This document shows positions 8,891 through 18,789 of a DNA stretch of 64,000 nt, in pieces. The translations under genes and the position numbers were made by a program. Every line of letters begins with the position of its first letter. Position 1 is the stretch's first letter. The notes beneath the pieces are model-generated. The model made no database searches. It worked only from the letters and a program-made list of their open reading frames with translations, and was not told where the DNA came from. The DNA is from CAWJAP01 sp963834365 (lineage in GTDB: Bacteria; Acidobacteriota; Vicinamibacteria; Vicinamibacterales; Vicinamibacteraceae): positions 124,001-188,000 of the forward strand of contig CAWIBS010000040.1 of NCBI GenBank assembly GCA_963834365.1, written 5' to 3'.

Positions 8891-10487
8891 ATGGACTGGC
8901 TCCGAACAATCCTCGAAGCGTCGCCGCTGACAGCAATGTTCCTGACCATCGCCGCCGGCTACCTGGCCGGCGAGGTCACGGTCAAGGGCTTTGCGCTCGG
9001 CTCCGGGGCAGTGCTCTTCGTCGGTCTCGCGTGCGGCGCGTTCGCGCCGAAATCCGCGCCGCCGGGAATGCTCGGCACCCTGGGCCTGCTGCTCTTCCTC
9101 TATTGCGTCGGCATCCAGTACGGCAAGGAATGGTCCCGCGGCCTCACCAGCCCCGAGGGGCTGAAGGCCAATTTCGCCGGGCTCTGCGGCCTGACCGCCG
9201 CGGGCGTCGTGTCGCTGCTCATCTACCAGTCGGGCGCGGCGAGCCTTGCGCACGCGCTCGGGATGTTCGCCGGATCGGGGACGAGCACGCCGGCGCTCCA
9301 GGCGCTTCTCGACGCGATTCGCAACCCGGACGCCGCCGTCGGCTACAGCGTGACGTATCCCTTCGGCGTCGCCGGACCGATCCTGTGCATGTCCGTCTAT
9401 CTGGCCGTCTTCAAGCCGACGATGGCGGCGCCCAGCCGGCCAGCGGATGCAGCCGGCGGAAGTCCGCGTGCGCAACCAGGCACTCGTCGGCCGGCCCTTG
9501 TCCGAACTTCAACGCACGCTCCCCGGCGGCGTGCGGGTCGTCGCCATCCGCGAGGGGCAGCAGAACCGCTTCCCGACCGAGGCGACGATGCTCGGCGCGA
9601 ACGACGTGCTCCTGATCGTCGGGACCGACCCCGCCAGCATCGCGCAGGCACGCGCGTTGATTGGCGAAGGCGCCTCGGGCGAGCTCGCCGCGGACCGGAC
9701 GGCCGTCGACTACCTGCGCGTCTATGCGTCCAAACGCAGCGTCGTGGGCATGCCGCTCGGCAGCCTGAAAATTCCCGGCGGGTTCGAGTATCGCTATCTC
9801 CACGTCCGCCGTGGCGACACCGATCTGCTGCCAGACGACGACCTGATGCTCGAGTTCGGCGACCGGGTCGGCGTGCTGTGCAGTCGCGACCATTTCCCTG
9901 CGGTGCGCGACTTCTATGGCGACTCCATCAAAGGCACCGCCGACTTCAGCTACATCTCGATCGGCGTCGGCGCGGCGATGGGCCTGCTCGCCGGGATGAT
10001 CCCGCTGCCGATTCCCGGGGTCGGCCGACTGACGCTCGGGCTGGCCGGAGTCCTGCTGGTCGCCCTGGTCCTCGGCGCACTCCGCCGCACGTCCGGGATC
10101 GTGTGGACCCTCCCCCTGTCGGCGAACCTCGTGCTGCGCAACTTCGGGCTCACCGTGTTCCTGGCGCAGGTCGGGATGTCCTCGGGTCCGCAGTTCGCCG
10201 CGACGATCGCCGAGACCGGACTGACGTTCGTCCTGCTGGGCACGCTGATCGCCCTGCCGCTGGTGCTGGTCACCATGATCGTCGGGCGGCTGCTGTCCAT
10301 TCCGGCGGACGATCTCTTCGGCGTCGTGGCCGGCGTCACCGGCAATCCCGCCATTCTGGCCCACGCCAACCGCGTCGCCCCGACCGATCGGCCCGACATC
10401 AGCTACGCGATGATCTTTCCCTCGACTGCGCTCGCCAAGATTCTCTTCGTGCAGGTTGCCGCCGCTCTTCTGGGCCAGGCCCCTTGA
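8891..10487 (+). CDS. AspT/YidE/YbjL-type exchanger, split by a frameshift
   Basis: Two adjacent frames make one transporter of about 531 residues. The first (from ATG 8891) has several membrane helices (LTAMFLTIAAGYLAGEVTV, GLLLFLYCVGIQYGKEW, GMFAGSGTSTPALQAL); the second, from about 9447, has two RCK_C/TrkA-C-like cytosolic domains (VRVRNQALVGRPLSEL; KRSVVGMPLGSLKIPGG) and five more helices with GVTGNPAILAHANR. This order is that of the aspartate:alanine exchanger family. The shift lies between about 9426 and 9446, just before the first RCK_C domain; a one-base insertion explains it. Substrate cannot be told from sequence; dicarboxylate or amino acid exchange is the family norm. Confidence 0.85.
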
Positions 10488-10548
10488 GAGTGCTCCGGCG
10501 GTCGGCTCTTGATCACGATCGGCTCAGGAATCTGTCGCGGACACGAAC

Positions 10549-11916
10549 ATGGCGCTGACTCCATCCAATGCGCTCGTCTTCTTTGGCGCCACGGGAGACC
10601 TCGCCTACAAGAAGATCTTCCCCGCTCTCCAGGGGCTGGTTCGACAGGGCCGGCTCAATGTGCCGATCGTCGGCGTGGCGAAGGCCGGGTGGACACTGGC
10701 GCAACTCCAGGCCCGGGCCCGGGCGAGCCTCGACGAGCATGGCGGAGGGGTGCGGGACGACGAGTTCGCACGCCTGGTCGCCTTGCTGCGCTACGTCGAT
10801 GGCGACTATCGCGATCCGGCAACCTTCGACGCACTTCGCGAGACTCTCGGCCCGGCCGTGCCCGCGACCTGTTACCTGGCCATTCCTCCCAGCCTCTTCG
10901 GCACCGTCACCGAGGGTCTCGCGCGCGCCGGTCTGGCGACGGGATCACGGGTCATCGTGGAGAAGCCGTTCGGTCACGATCTCGAGTCGGCGCAGGCCCT
11001 GAACCGCACCCTGCACGCCGTGTTCCCCGAAGAGGCGGTCTTCCGTATCGATCACTATCTCGGGAAGGCTCGGTCCTGAACGTCCTCGTCCTCCGGTTCG
11101 CCAACACGCTGCTCGAGCCGGTCTGGAACCGCAACTACGTCGAGAGCGTGCAGATGACGATGGCCGAGGAGTTCGGCGTCAGCGGACGCGGCGCGTTCTA
11201 TGACGAGACGGGGTGTATCCGCGACGTCATCCAGAATCATCTCCTGCAGGTGGTCGGCCTGCTGGCGATGGAACCGCCGATCTTCAAGCACGTCGAGTCG
11301 GTGCGCGACGAGATGCACCAGGTCTTCCAGGCCATCCGGCGTCCCGACGAGACCGATCTCGTGCGGGGACAGTTCCGCGGCTATCGTGACGAGCCCGGCG
11401 TGGCGCCCGAGTCGCGCGTCGAGACGTTCGCGGCGGTGCGGCTCTTCGTCGACTCCTGGCGGTGGGAAGGCGTCCCGTTCCTGATTCGCGCCGGCAAGCG
11501 CCTTCCCGTCACGGCCACCGAAGCGATCGTGAAGTTCCGCCGTCCGCCGCTCTACCGGACGCCGGCATGCCGAGCGCAACTACCTGAAATTCCGTCTGGG
11601 CCCGGACCTCGCGATTTCGATCGGCGCCCGCATCAAGAGCCCGAGCTCTGACATGACGACGATCCATGCGGAGCTCCGGCCGTCCACCAGCAGACAGGGC
11701 GACGAGGTGTCGGCCTACGAGCGGCTCATCTCGGATGCCATGGAAGGCGACCCGCTGCTCTTCGCACGCGCCGACGCCGTGGAGACGATGTGGACGATTG
11801 CCGATCCGCTGGTCGCCGCGGCGACGCCGGTCTTCGAGTACGAGCCGGGCTCGTGGGGACCGTCCGAAGCCGACAGGCTTGCCGCGGACATCGGTGGTTG
11901 GCAGGATCCCGGATGA
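10549..11916 (+). CDS. zwf: Glucose-6-phosphate 1-dehydrogenase with two frameshifts
   Basis: Restored product is about 455 residues, the usual length. The NADP site FFGATGDLAYKK is at the N-terminus, EKPFGHDL near 145 and the active-site motif RIDHYLGK near 166. Immediately after this motif (about 11070) one base is missing and reading continues in another frame with SVLNVLVLRFANTLLEPVWNR. A second shift at about 11563 (one extra base in the CCGGCAT stretch) restores the first frame as HAERNYLKFRLGPDLAISIGA through to LFARADAVE and the stop. The two shifts compensate, which points to sequencing errors. It catalyses the first step of the oxidative pentose phosphate pathway, supplying NADPH. 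No gnd or pgl is adjacent. Confidence 0.9.
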
Positions 11917-11940
11917 GGTTCGTTGGTGCGAGCGGGAGGC

Positions 11941-11969
11941 TTGTTTGCGCTCGCGAACCCCGTGATAAG
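11941..11969 (+). promoter_or_regulatory. Candidate promoter of the multiheme cytochrome run
   Basis: TTGTTT at 11941-11946 and GATAAG at 11964-11969 are separated by 17 nt and lie 51 nt upstream of the decaheme cytochrome start. The match to the sigma-70 consensus is only moderate (3 of 6 and 4 of 6), so this is a positional guess. The 103-nt gap is the only sizeable one before the cytochrome genes. Confidence 0.35.
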
Positions 11970-12019
11970 CTTTCGCCGCCGACAACGATCAGCGCGATGA
12001 GCCGTCGCTGGAGGTGACC

Positions 12020-13060
12020 ATGGTGCGGTGGGTTTGGGCAGTCGGATTTCTGTGGGCAGCCGTCGTCGTAGGCCATTCCTCCGCGGATTTTTCCCCACCG
12101 CAAGCCTCTGTCAATCAGGCTTCCCTAACGCAGGCGCCGGCCCCTCAGCCGCCGGCCTCCAAGCCAACGACCCCCAAGCCGCCGGCCACTGAGCCTCCGG
12201 CCGCTGAGCCTCCGGCCACTCAGCCGTCGGCGCTGCCGGCCGGCTATGCCGGCAGCGACACCTGTGTGCTGTGCCACACCGACCAGGACGCCAGTCTCAA
12301 GGGCACCCAGCACGGACGCGCGATGAACCCGCGCTCGCCCGCGGCCGCCTACGGGTGCGAGAGCTGCCACGGTCCGGGGCAGGCGCACGTGGACGATGAG
12401 GCCAAGGGGAACATCCAGAAGTTCAAGGCCATGAAGCCGGCGGACGTCAGCCAGACCTGCCTGACGTGCCACAACCGGGGCGCGCATGCGGCGTGGGACG
12501 GCAGCACCCACGAGGCGCGCAATCTCTCGTGCACGACGTGTCACAGCGTCCACAAGCCGGCGTCGTTCGAGCGGCAGCTCGTGAAGGCGACGGAAACCCA
12601 GCTGTGCGCCTCATGTCATCGGCTCCAGGCCACGAAGACCGAGCGCGGCGTGGCCCACATGCCGGTGCGCGAAGGCAAGCTGGCCTGCTCCACGTGTCAC
12701 AACCCCCACGGCTCCATCAGCAACGTCAAGGCCTTGAAGGTTGGCGCCTCGGTGAACGAGAGCTGCACCAGCTGCCACGCGGAGATGCGTGGACCCGTGC
12801 TGTGGGAGCACGCGCCCGTTCGCGAGAACTGCACGACGTGTCACGACCCGCACGGGTCGTCGAACGATCGCATGCTGAACGTCCGGATGCCGATGCTGTG
12901 CCAGCGGTGCCACGTCGCGACGCGGCATCCGGCGACGATCTACGACAACAACGCCATCACGGTGAGCAAGAGCAACCGGATGTTCGGGCGGTCGTGCGTC
13001 AACTGCCATTCGAACGTCCACGGCTCCAATCACCCGTCGGGCCAGTTCTTCATGCGGTAG
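12020..13060 (+). CDS. DmsE/MtrA-type periplasmic decaheme c-type cytochrome
   Basis: About 346 residues with an N-terminal signal peptide (VRWVWAVGFLWAAVVVGHSS), a Pro-rich spacer of repeats such as PPATEPPAAEPPATQP, then exactly ten CXXCH haem sites: CVLCH, CESCH, CLTCH, CTTCH, CASCH, CSTCH, CTSCH, CTTCH, CQRCH and CVNCH. Ten haems over about 270 residues and a following MtrB/PioB gene identify a DmsE/MtrA-type wire that fits inside an outer-membrane barrel. ATG 12020 is chosen because GGAGG at 12010-12014 lies 5 nt upstream; a GTG at 12014 overlaps that site. Inferred role: carrying electrons from the periplasm through the outer membrane. Confidence 0.93.
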   Translation: MVRWVWAVGFLWAAVVVGHSSADFSPPQASVNQASLTQAPAPQPPASKPTTPKPPATEPPAAEPPATQPSALPAGYAGSDTCVLCHTDQDASLKGTQHGRAMNPRSPAAAYGCESCHGPGQAHVDDEAKGNIQKFKAMKPADVSQTCLTCHNRGAHAAWDGSTHEARNLSCTTCHSVHKPASFERQLVKATETQLCASCHRLQATKTERGVAHMPVREGKLACSTCHNPHGSISNVKALKVGASVNESCTSCHAEMRGPVLWEHAPVRENCTTCHDPHGSSNDRMLNVRMPMLCQRCHVATRHPATIYDNNAITVSKSNRMFGRSCVNCHSNVHGSNHPSGQFFMR

Positions 13061-13073
13061 CTCTGGAGCGGCC

Positions 13074-15414
13074 ATGCGCATCCTCGAACCTGGCACTCGT
13101 CGTCGCTCTCGGCCTGATCGTGGACGCACGCCTGGCCGAGGGCCAGACATGGCTGCTGGCGCCACTGCCGGCGTGGACGCTGCAGGCGCAACCGCCTGCG
13201 TCGCCACCCGCTGCGCCGAAATCCCCGGCGCCGCAGACGCCCGCGCCAAAATCCCCGCCGCCCCAGACGCCCGCGCCCAAGCCGCCGGCGGCCGAGCCTC
13301 CTGAGGCCCAGCCCCCAGCAGCGGAACCTGCGGCGCCCGAGGCGGCTGTGGAGTCGACCCGCAGTCTGTTCGACCCGACCTGGCGGCAGGCGCAGATCTC
13401 CGGACGGTGGAGCAGCATCGAGGGCGATCCGGCGCGGTTCCAGCGGTATCAGGACATTGGAAGCGGCCTGCTCTTCACCGACGTGCGGTACGAGCGCGGG
13501 CAGAGCGACTGGCTGGTCCAGCTCGGCGCCGACAACGTCGGCTGGCGCGATCAGCGGTTCTTCGGGACCTACGAGCGAACCGGCGGCTTCACCATCTCCG
13601 GGCTCTGGGACCAGATTCCCCAGTTCTACAGCGTCGACACCCGGACCCCTTACACGCCCGCGCCTGGCCCGAGTCCGTTGACCCTGGACGACAGCGTGCA
13701 GCAATCGATCCAGGCCGGCCAGGCCAATCTCAACGCGTACGTCCCCATCGCTACCCAGTTCGATCTGCGCGAGCGTCGAGACATCGGCCGTGTCGCGGCC
13801 ACCGCGACACCGACCAAGGCGATTGACGTCAAGGCGGCGTTCACGACGACCAGGCACTCGGGAGAACTGCCGTGGGGCGCCAGCTACGGCTTCAGCAACG
13901 ATGTCGAGGTGGCGCTCCCCTACGACTCCCGCACGAACGACTTCACCGTTGGCGCGGAGTGGACGAACAACCGCAGCATGTTTCGTGTCGCGTACGACGG
14001 CTCGTGGTTCAACAACCTCGACGACACGCTCGTCTGGGACAGCCCGCTGCGCCTCCAGGATTCGACGAGCGCGCCGGGCCGTGGTCGCATGGCCCTCTGG
14101 CCGTCCAACTCGGCGCAGACGATCAGCGCAGCGGGGTCCGCGAAGCTTGCCCGGCGCACCCAGATCACCGGGTTCCTGTCGTATGGCGTCTGGAGCAACG
14201 ACGAGGCGCTGCAGCCGTTCACGATCAACCCGACGCTGCCGCAGCTCGCGCTGCCCCGCAGCACGACCGAGGCCGAGGCGCAGGTCTTCTCGACCAACAT
14301 CAACCTGGTGTCGCGGCCGGTCACCGACTGGCGCCTCAGCGCCCGGCTGCGCCGCTACGACTTCGACAACCAGACGCCGCACACAGCCATACCGGAGTTC
14401 ATCAACTACGACACGTCGGTGAAGGTCTCGTCGACGGGCGGCCCGGAGCCCTTCAAGCACAGCCGCACGACGTTCGACGCGGACGCGACCTGGACGGGAC
14501 TCCTGCCGTTGGCTCTCACGGCCGGCTACACACACAACAGCGGCGACTACGATTTCCGGATCTTCGAGAGTACCGGCGAGGACGTGCTGACGCTGAAGGC
14601 GGACGCGGTCGGCTCGCAGTGGGTGACGTTTCGCGCGCACTACGAGCTCTCCGATCGGACCGGTTCCGGCCTCGATGAAGCGCTGCTGACGGAGATTGGC
14701 GAGCAGCCGGCACTCCGCCACTACGACATCGCCAACCGCTCGCGCAACCGCCTCACGGGCCAGGTGGACGTCACGCCGAACGAAGCCTGGATCCTCAGCG
14801 CGTCGCTGGGAATCGGCAACGACGACTACGACGACAGCTACTTCGGCCTGCAGGAGTCGTCGTTCGACGTCTTCACGCTGGCGGCGGACTTCCAGCAGCC
14901 GAACGGTTTCGGCGCGGGTGGCAGCTACGACTACGAGCGGTACGAGGGGCTGCAGCGGTCGAGGTCCGCCAGCCCGGGACAGACGCCGGACCAGGTGACC
15001 GATCCGAATCGCGACTGGACGGCCGACTCCGAAGAGCGCGTCCACTACTTCTCGATCTATCTGACGCCACCGCGCATCGGTCAACACACCGAGGTGCGCT
15101 TCTGGTACGACTACGCGCACTCGCGGGGAAATTACCTCTACACGGTCGTGCCGGGGGGGCCGCTGCCGGCACCGTCCCAGCTGCCCGAGGTCTTCAACAA
15201 GCTGCAGGAGCTGAAGCTCGACGTCCGACATCGGCTGTCGACGCGTCTCGTCGCGACCTTCTCGTACCTGTACGAGCCGTTCGACGTGTACGACTTTGCC
15301 TTCGACCCGTCGGTCGTCAACGGCATCGTCCAGCCGAGCTCGCTGGTGCTCGGTTATGTCTATCGGCCCTACACCGCCCACTCGGTGGTGTTCGGCCTCC
15401 GCTACCTCTGGTAG
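13074..15414 (+). CDS. MtrB/PioB family decaheme-associated outer-membrane beta-barrel
   Basis: About 779 residues: signal peptide, a roughly 55-residue Pro/Ala-rich linker (APKSPAPQTPAPKSPPPQ), then the family entry motif SLFDPTWRQAQISGRW and alternating aromatic beta-strands to a C-terminal Leu-Trp (RYLW), as in outer-membrane proteins. The main frame has no normal start; ATG 13074, 13 nt after the cytochrome stop and preceded by TGGAGCGGCC, is in a neighbouring frame, and removing one base near 13080 joins it to a perfect signal peptide (SSNLALVVALGLIV). I take this as an indel. Predicted to sheath the decaheme cytochrome in the outer membrane. Confidence 0.88.
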
Positions 15415-15453
15415 GATGCTCGCATCTCGTACACTTCGCAGGGTGGAGGTTTC

Positions 15454-15796
15454 ATGCGCAGGACGCTCGTGACCACGTGCTGGTTGTTCGCAATCGCTCT
15501 CGTATCTCCGATCGGCATCGCGGAGGCGCAGGACGCCGCCAAGGGAGAGGCGGTGTACACGGCGCAGAAATGTTCCCTGTGCCACGCCATCGCGGGCAAG
15601 GGCAACAAGTTGAGCCCGCTCGACGGCGTCGGCGCCAAGCTGTCCGCCGACGACACCCGCGCAGTGGATCACCCACCCCACGGAGATGGCGGCCAAGACG
15701 AAGTCCACGAAGAAGCCGCCCATGCCCGACAAGTACGGCAAGCTGCCCGCAGCCGATCTCGACGCGCTGGTCGCCTACATGCAGAGCCTGAAGTAG
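15454..15796 (+). CDS. Small secreted class I cytochrome c, frameshifted
   Basis: About 113 residues after repair. The N-terminus is a clear signal peptide (TLVTTCWLFAIALVSPIGIAEA), then GEAVYTAQKCSLCHAIAG with one CSLCH haem site. At about 15661 one extra base shifts the frame; the neighbouring frame continues with QWITHPTEMAAKTKSTKKPP MPDKYGKLP in the order expected for cytochrome c (Met ligand candidate in PPMPDKYGKL) and ends in LVAYMQSLK, stop at 15794-15796. It sits between the outer-membrane barrel and the inner-membrane multiheme gene, so a periplasmic electron shuttle is likely. Spacing to the next gene is 10 nt. Confidence 0.85.
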
Positions 15797-15806
15797 CGGA
15801 GCTCAC

Positions 15807-17197
15807 GTGACGAGCCGCGCGGCGCTCGCCCGTCATCCGCTCGCAATCGCTGGCGTGTTGATCACCACGGTCACGGCCGTGGTGTTCCTTGCGCTGGTGA
15901 TCGCCGTCGTCCTGGGCCTGCTCAACAACCCGTACGCCGGCCTCGTCGTCTTCGTCGCCCTTCCCGCCATCTTCATCGTCGGATTGCTGTTGATCCCGTT
16001 GGGGATGCGGCTGCAGCGGAAGAAGCTGCTACGCGACCCGGGCGCGGTCGACGAGTGGCCGGTCCTGGACTTCCGCCTGCCGGCGGTCCGTCGCACGACC
16101 CTGGTCATTGCCGCGCTCACTGCCGTGAATCTCGTCATCCTGCTGCTGGCCGGGTACGGGACACTGCACTGGATGGAATCGCCGTCGTTCTGCGGGCAGG
16201 TGTGCCACACGCCGATGCATCCACAGTTCACGGCCTGGCAGGCGGCTCCGCATTCGCAGGTACGCTGCTCCGACTGCCACATCGGCGAGGGCGCCCGGGC
16301 GTTCCTGCACTACAAGTTCGTCGGCGTCCGTCAGCTCTATCACGTGGCGACCAACCAGATTCCCAAGCCGATTCCGGGCGTGGCCGACATGCGCCCGGCG
16401 CAAGAGATCTGCGGCAACTGCCACTGGTCCGGAAAGGGAGCCGGGGATCTCCTTCGGGTCATTCGCGAGTTCGCCGACGATGAAACGAACTCCGAGACGA
16501 GGACGCTGCTGCGGATGTATCTCGGGGGACCTGGAGAGCCGGCCAGCGCGGGTCGCGCGATTCACTGGCACGCGGACCCGCGGATCAACATCGAGTTCAT
16601 CGCCACCGACAAGGAACGTCAGACGATTCCCTACGTCAAGGTGACCGACGCGCGGGGTCAGGTCCGCGAATACGTGACCGAGGGCACGACGGCCGAGGCG
16701 CTCGCGCAAGGTGAGCGTCGCACGATGGACTGCATCGACTGCCACAACACCGTCGCTCACCGGATTTCACCCACGGCGGAGCGTGCCGTGGACGAGGCGA
16801 TCGCCGCGGGCCGGATCAGCCGCACGCTGCCGTTCGTCCGGCGGGAAGCCGTGCGACTCCTGAAGGGCGAGTACGCCGAACAGGAAACGGGCCTTCAGGC
16901 CGTGGACAAGGGATTGCGGGCGTTCTACGCATCGCAGGGAAGCACGACCGACTCCGGCGATCTCGACCGGGCGGTCGAGACGCTACGGACCCTGTATCGC
17001 CGCAACGTGTTTCCCGTGATGAAGGTCACCTGGGGCGTGTACCCGGACAACGTCGGCCACATGACGTCGTCCGGCTGCTTCCGGTGCCACGATGGCGGCC
17101 ACGCCGCCAAGGACGGGACGACCATCAGCGGCGATTGCGAGGTACCTGCCACACGCAGATTGAAGCACCCGCCGCTCCCGTCGCAGCAAGCCAGTGA
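15807..17197 (+). CDS. NapC/NirT-type membrane-anchored multihaem cytochrome c
   Basis: About 462 residues. Two N-terminal hydrophobic helices (about residues 13-35 and 43-65) and a third near 95-115 precede the haem region. Haem sites are CGQVCH (a CX3CH form typical of this family), CSDCH, CGNCH, CIDCH, CFRCH and a sixth near 17136. The uninterrupted frame reads CEVPATRR there and runs on into the opposite gene; shifting frame at about 17143 restores a Cys-His haem site followed by TQIEAPAAPVAASQ and a stop at 17195-17197, which leaves 18 nt to the convergent gene. Family role: quinol oxidation at the inner membrane and delivery to periplasmic cytochromes, which here would feed the barrel-decaheme conduit. 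Confidence 0.87.
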
Positions 17198-17215
17198 GAT
17201 ATCAGCGGGAGACTG

Positions 17216-17812
17216 CTACTTCTTGGCCCGCACGTTGGTCAGCCGCACAGCCTCGGCGCCGTAGTCCTGGGTCTGAATGGCGCCGTCGGCATTGAGCTTG
17301 ATCGTCGCCGCCGGCGCGAGCTCGCCATCACCGGCGCCGGCTTCGTTGAACTCGAGGAGGGCGAGCGCCAGATCGAACCCGTCCTTGGGTTTCGCATCGG
17401 GCACATCGGCTCCGAGATAGGCGATCGGTGTGGGCGCGACGACCGTGACCAGGCGTCCACTGCCGAGCGAACGCGCGTAGGCGTACTTCAGGGTCGTCCG
17501 CCGCTCTCCGATCTCGATATAGCCGGCGTCTTTCATCGCCTTGAGCGCCTGGACCACAGCCGTCGCCCCGCCCTTCTTCAGCGCTTCGCCGACCGCCGCG
17601 CGTTCCTGGTCGGTCGTCATCCGCGTGACGACGATCGTGACCGGTGCCGTCATCTGACTCCCTGCCTTCGTCTTGACGGAAGCGGTCGCCGTGAATGTCT
17701 CGCCACCCTGGGCCGGGCTCGAAGTCTGGGCCCATGGCGCGGCGACGCTGCCGCCAAGAATCAGCCCTGCCGCCACTATCGCCGTCCGTAGAGTGTGAAT
17801 GGTCTGATACAT
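17216..17812 (-). CDS. Hypothetical exported protein
   Basis: I do not recognise a family. The 198-residue product has a good signal peptide (about residues 9-29, cleavage after PWAQ or AAPWA), and a mature domain rich in beta-type sequence: ETFTATASVKTKAGSQMTAP, ALKAMKDAGYIEIG and RLVTVVAPTPIAYLGA. A GGGGGAGA ribosome site precedes ATG 17812. It is convergent with the multihaem cytochrome run and has its own candidate promoter, so it is probably an independent unit with a periplasmic or secreted product. Confidence 0.75.
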   Translation of the reverse strand: MYQTIHTLRTAIVAAGLILGGSVAAPWAQTSSPAQGGETFTATASVKTKAGSQMTAPVTIVVTRMTTDQERAAVGEALKKGGATAVVQALKAMKDAGYIEIGERRTTLKYAYARSLGSGRLVTVVAPTPIAYLGADVPDAKPKDGFDLALALLEFNEAGAGDGELAPAATIKLNADGAIQTQDYGAEAVRLTNVRAKK

Positions 17813-17828
17813 GAACGTCTCCCCCTAG

Positions 17829-17856
17829 AGAATACGACACGAGGACGAGACCGCAA
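17829..17856 (-). promoter_or_regulatory. Candidate sigma-70 promoter of the exported protein
   Basis: On the reverse strand TTGCGG (17856-17851), a 16-nt spacer and TATTCT (17834-17829) lie 17 nt upstream of the start codon at 17812, with the GGGGGAGA ribosome site between. The short leader is consistent with a simple constitutive transcript. Confidence 0.45.
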
Positions 17857-17921
17857 TGCGCCCATCGTACCCATCTGCCTGAGCCACTGGCTAGGCACCG
17901 GTGCATCGACGCGCGTAAACA

Positions 17922-17953
17922 CAAGAAAAAGGGCCCGGCGAAACGCCGAGCCC
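17922..17953 (-). terminator. Rho-independent terminator after tRNA-Pro
   Basis: Read on the reverse strand, GGGCTCGGCG, a TTT loop and CGCCGGGCCC form a near-perfect hairpin (17953-17931, one mismatch), followed at once by a T-rich tract (TTTTTCTTGT, 17930-17921). It begins 15 nt beyond the CCA end of the tRNA gene. Confidence 0.85.
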
Positions 17954-17968
17954 ATCGTTTGATTCTAT

Positions 17969-18045
17969 TGGTCGGGACGGCGAGATTCGAACTCGCGACC
18001 CCCTGAACCCCATTCAGGTGCGCTACCAGGCTGCGCTACGTCCCG
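17969..18045 (-). tRNA. tRNA-Pro (anticodon GGG)
   Basis: The reverse strand folds as a 77-nt tRNA. The acceptor stem CGGGACG (18045-18039) pairs with CGTCCCG (17979-17973), the discriminator is A and the CCA end is encoded (17971-17969). The D-arm is GCGCAGCCTGGTAGCGC, the anticodon stem CCTGA/TCAGG encloses the loop ATGGGGT giving anticodon GGG, and the T-arm contains GTTCGAATC. It lies between the terminator and a MerR gene on the same strand. Confidence 0.97.
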
Positions 18046-18147
18046 ATCGTTACCGGCGAAAGACTGGCTCACCCGCGAACAGACTGGTCATCTTACAACG
18101 GTTCGGACCTGGATCGGGCGCGTGACGGGTCCGTCGCCGGCGCCTCG

Positions 18148-18648
18148 TCACTCCTTGCGACGCGCGGCTCGACGCCCCTCCGTCGACGCCGTCGCGCCGC
18201 CCGACGTCGCGGGGGATTCGAGCGCGAATTCGCGCGGGGATTCGGGGTCGCGCGACACCAGCGCGAGGATGCCCTTGAGCCCGTCCTGCAGCCGATGCAG
18301 CCGCGCTCTCAGATCCGGCGCGATGGCCTCTTTGAGCGGCGCGCGGTCTTCGGGACCGGGCTTCGGCACCGGCGTCGGCGTCACGCCACCGTTCTCGAAC
18401 CGCCGCCGCACTCCCGCAAGGGTCAGCCCTTCACCGAGGACGAGACGCTTGATCTCCAGTACCTGTTCGACGTCGGCCTTGCGGTAGACGCGCGGACCGC
18501 CCGGCGTGCGCGACACGCCGAGATCCGGGAACTCGGTCTCCCACGTTCGCAGCACGTACGGCTGAATCTGCGCGAGCTCGCACACTTCCGACGCCTTGAA
18601 TGCCGGACGATCCGGGATCGCAGGAGCGCGCGTTGCCTTGGCTGGCAT
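18148..18648 (-). CDS. MerR family transcriptional regulator
   Basis: A 166-residue protein with an N-terminal winged-helix MerR domain (residues about 15-85: FKASEVCELAQIQPYVLRTW, ETEFPDLGVSRTPGGPRVYR, KADVEQVLEIKRLVLGEGLT). The C-terminal half is a Pro-rich then helical tail ending in Arg/Lys and lacks the Cys set of metal-sensing members. The ATG at 18648 is preferred to one at 18672 because the conserved domain then starts about 15 residues in; a TATACT at 18668-18663 would place transcription very near the start. A MerR gene near tRNA-Pro and an IHF/HU gene recurs in bacteria; its target is unknown. Confidence 0.85.
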   Translation of the reverse strand: MPAKATRAPAIPDRPAFKASEVCELAQIQPYVLRTWETEFPDLGVSRTPGGPRVYRKADVEQVLEIKRLVLGEGLTLAGVRRRFENGGVTPTPVPKPGPEDRAPLKEAIAPDLRARLHRLQDGLKGILALVSRDPESPREFALESPATSGGATASTEGRRAARRKE

Positions 18649-18730
18649 GAAAAACCGCGCCGAGTATAACACGCCCGACGGCCCGGCGAGACTCCCGGTT
18701 GGATCCCCGAAGTCACCGGGCTGCAGGACT

Positions 18731-18760
18731 TTGACACGTCGCGGGCAGGCCCTCTACCAT
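18731..18760 (+). promoter_or_regulatory. Candidate promoter of the Ser/Thr kinase gene
   Basis: A perfect TTGACA at 18731-18736 is followed after 18 nt by TACCAT at 18755-18760. The start codon of the kinase gene lies 30 nt further on. The -10 match is partial. Confidence 0.45.
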
Positions 18761-18789
18761 GAGAGGTCCCGGCTCGAAGCGACGCCCTG

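Noticed and set aside
10549..11916. zwf as a genuine pseudogene
   Set aside because: Two single-base shifts compensate each other and every catalytic motif is intact, and similar shifts occur in essential genes, so sequence error is more likely than decay.
13030..15741. A 900-codon open frame antisense to the MtrB/PioB barrel gene
   Set aside because: The translation is Arg/Val/Ala-rich without any domain, and the forward strand has a well-supported barrel protein. Long antisense frames are expected at this GC content. The same applies to long antisense frames at 2446-4494, 5929-7839 and 38456-40276.
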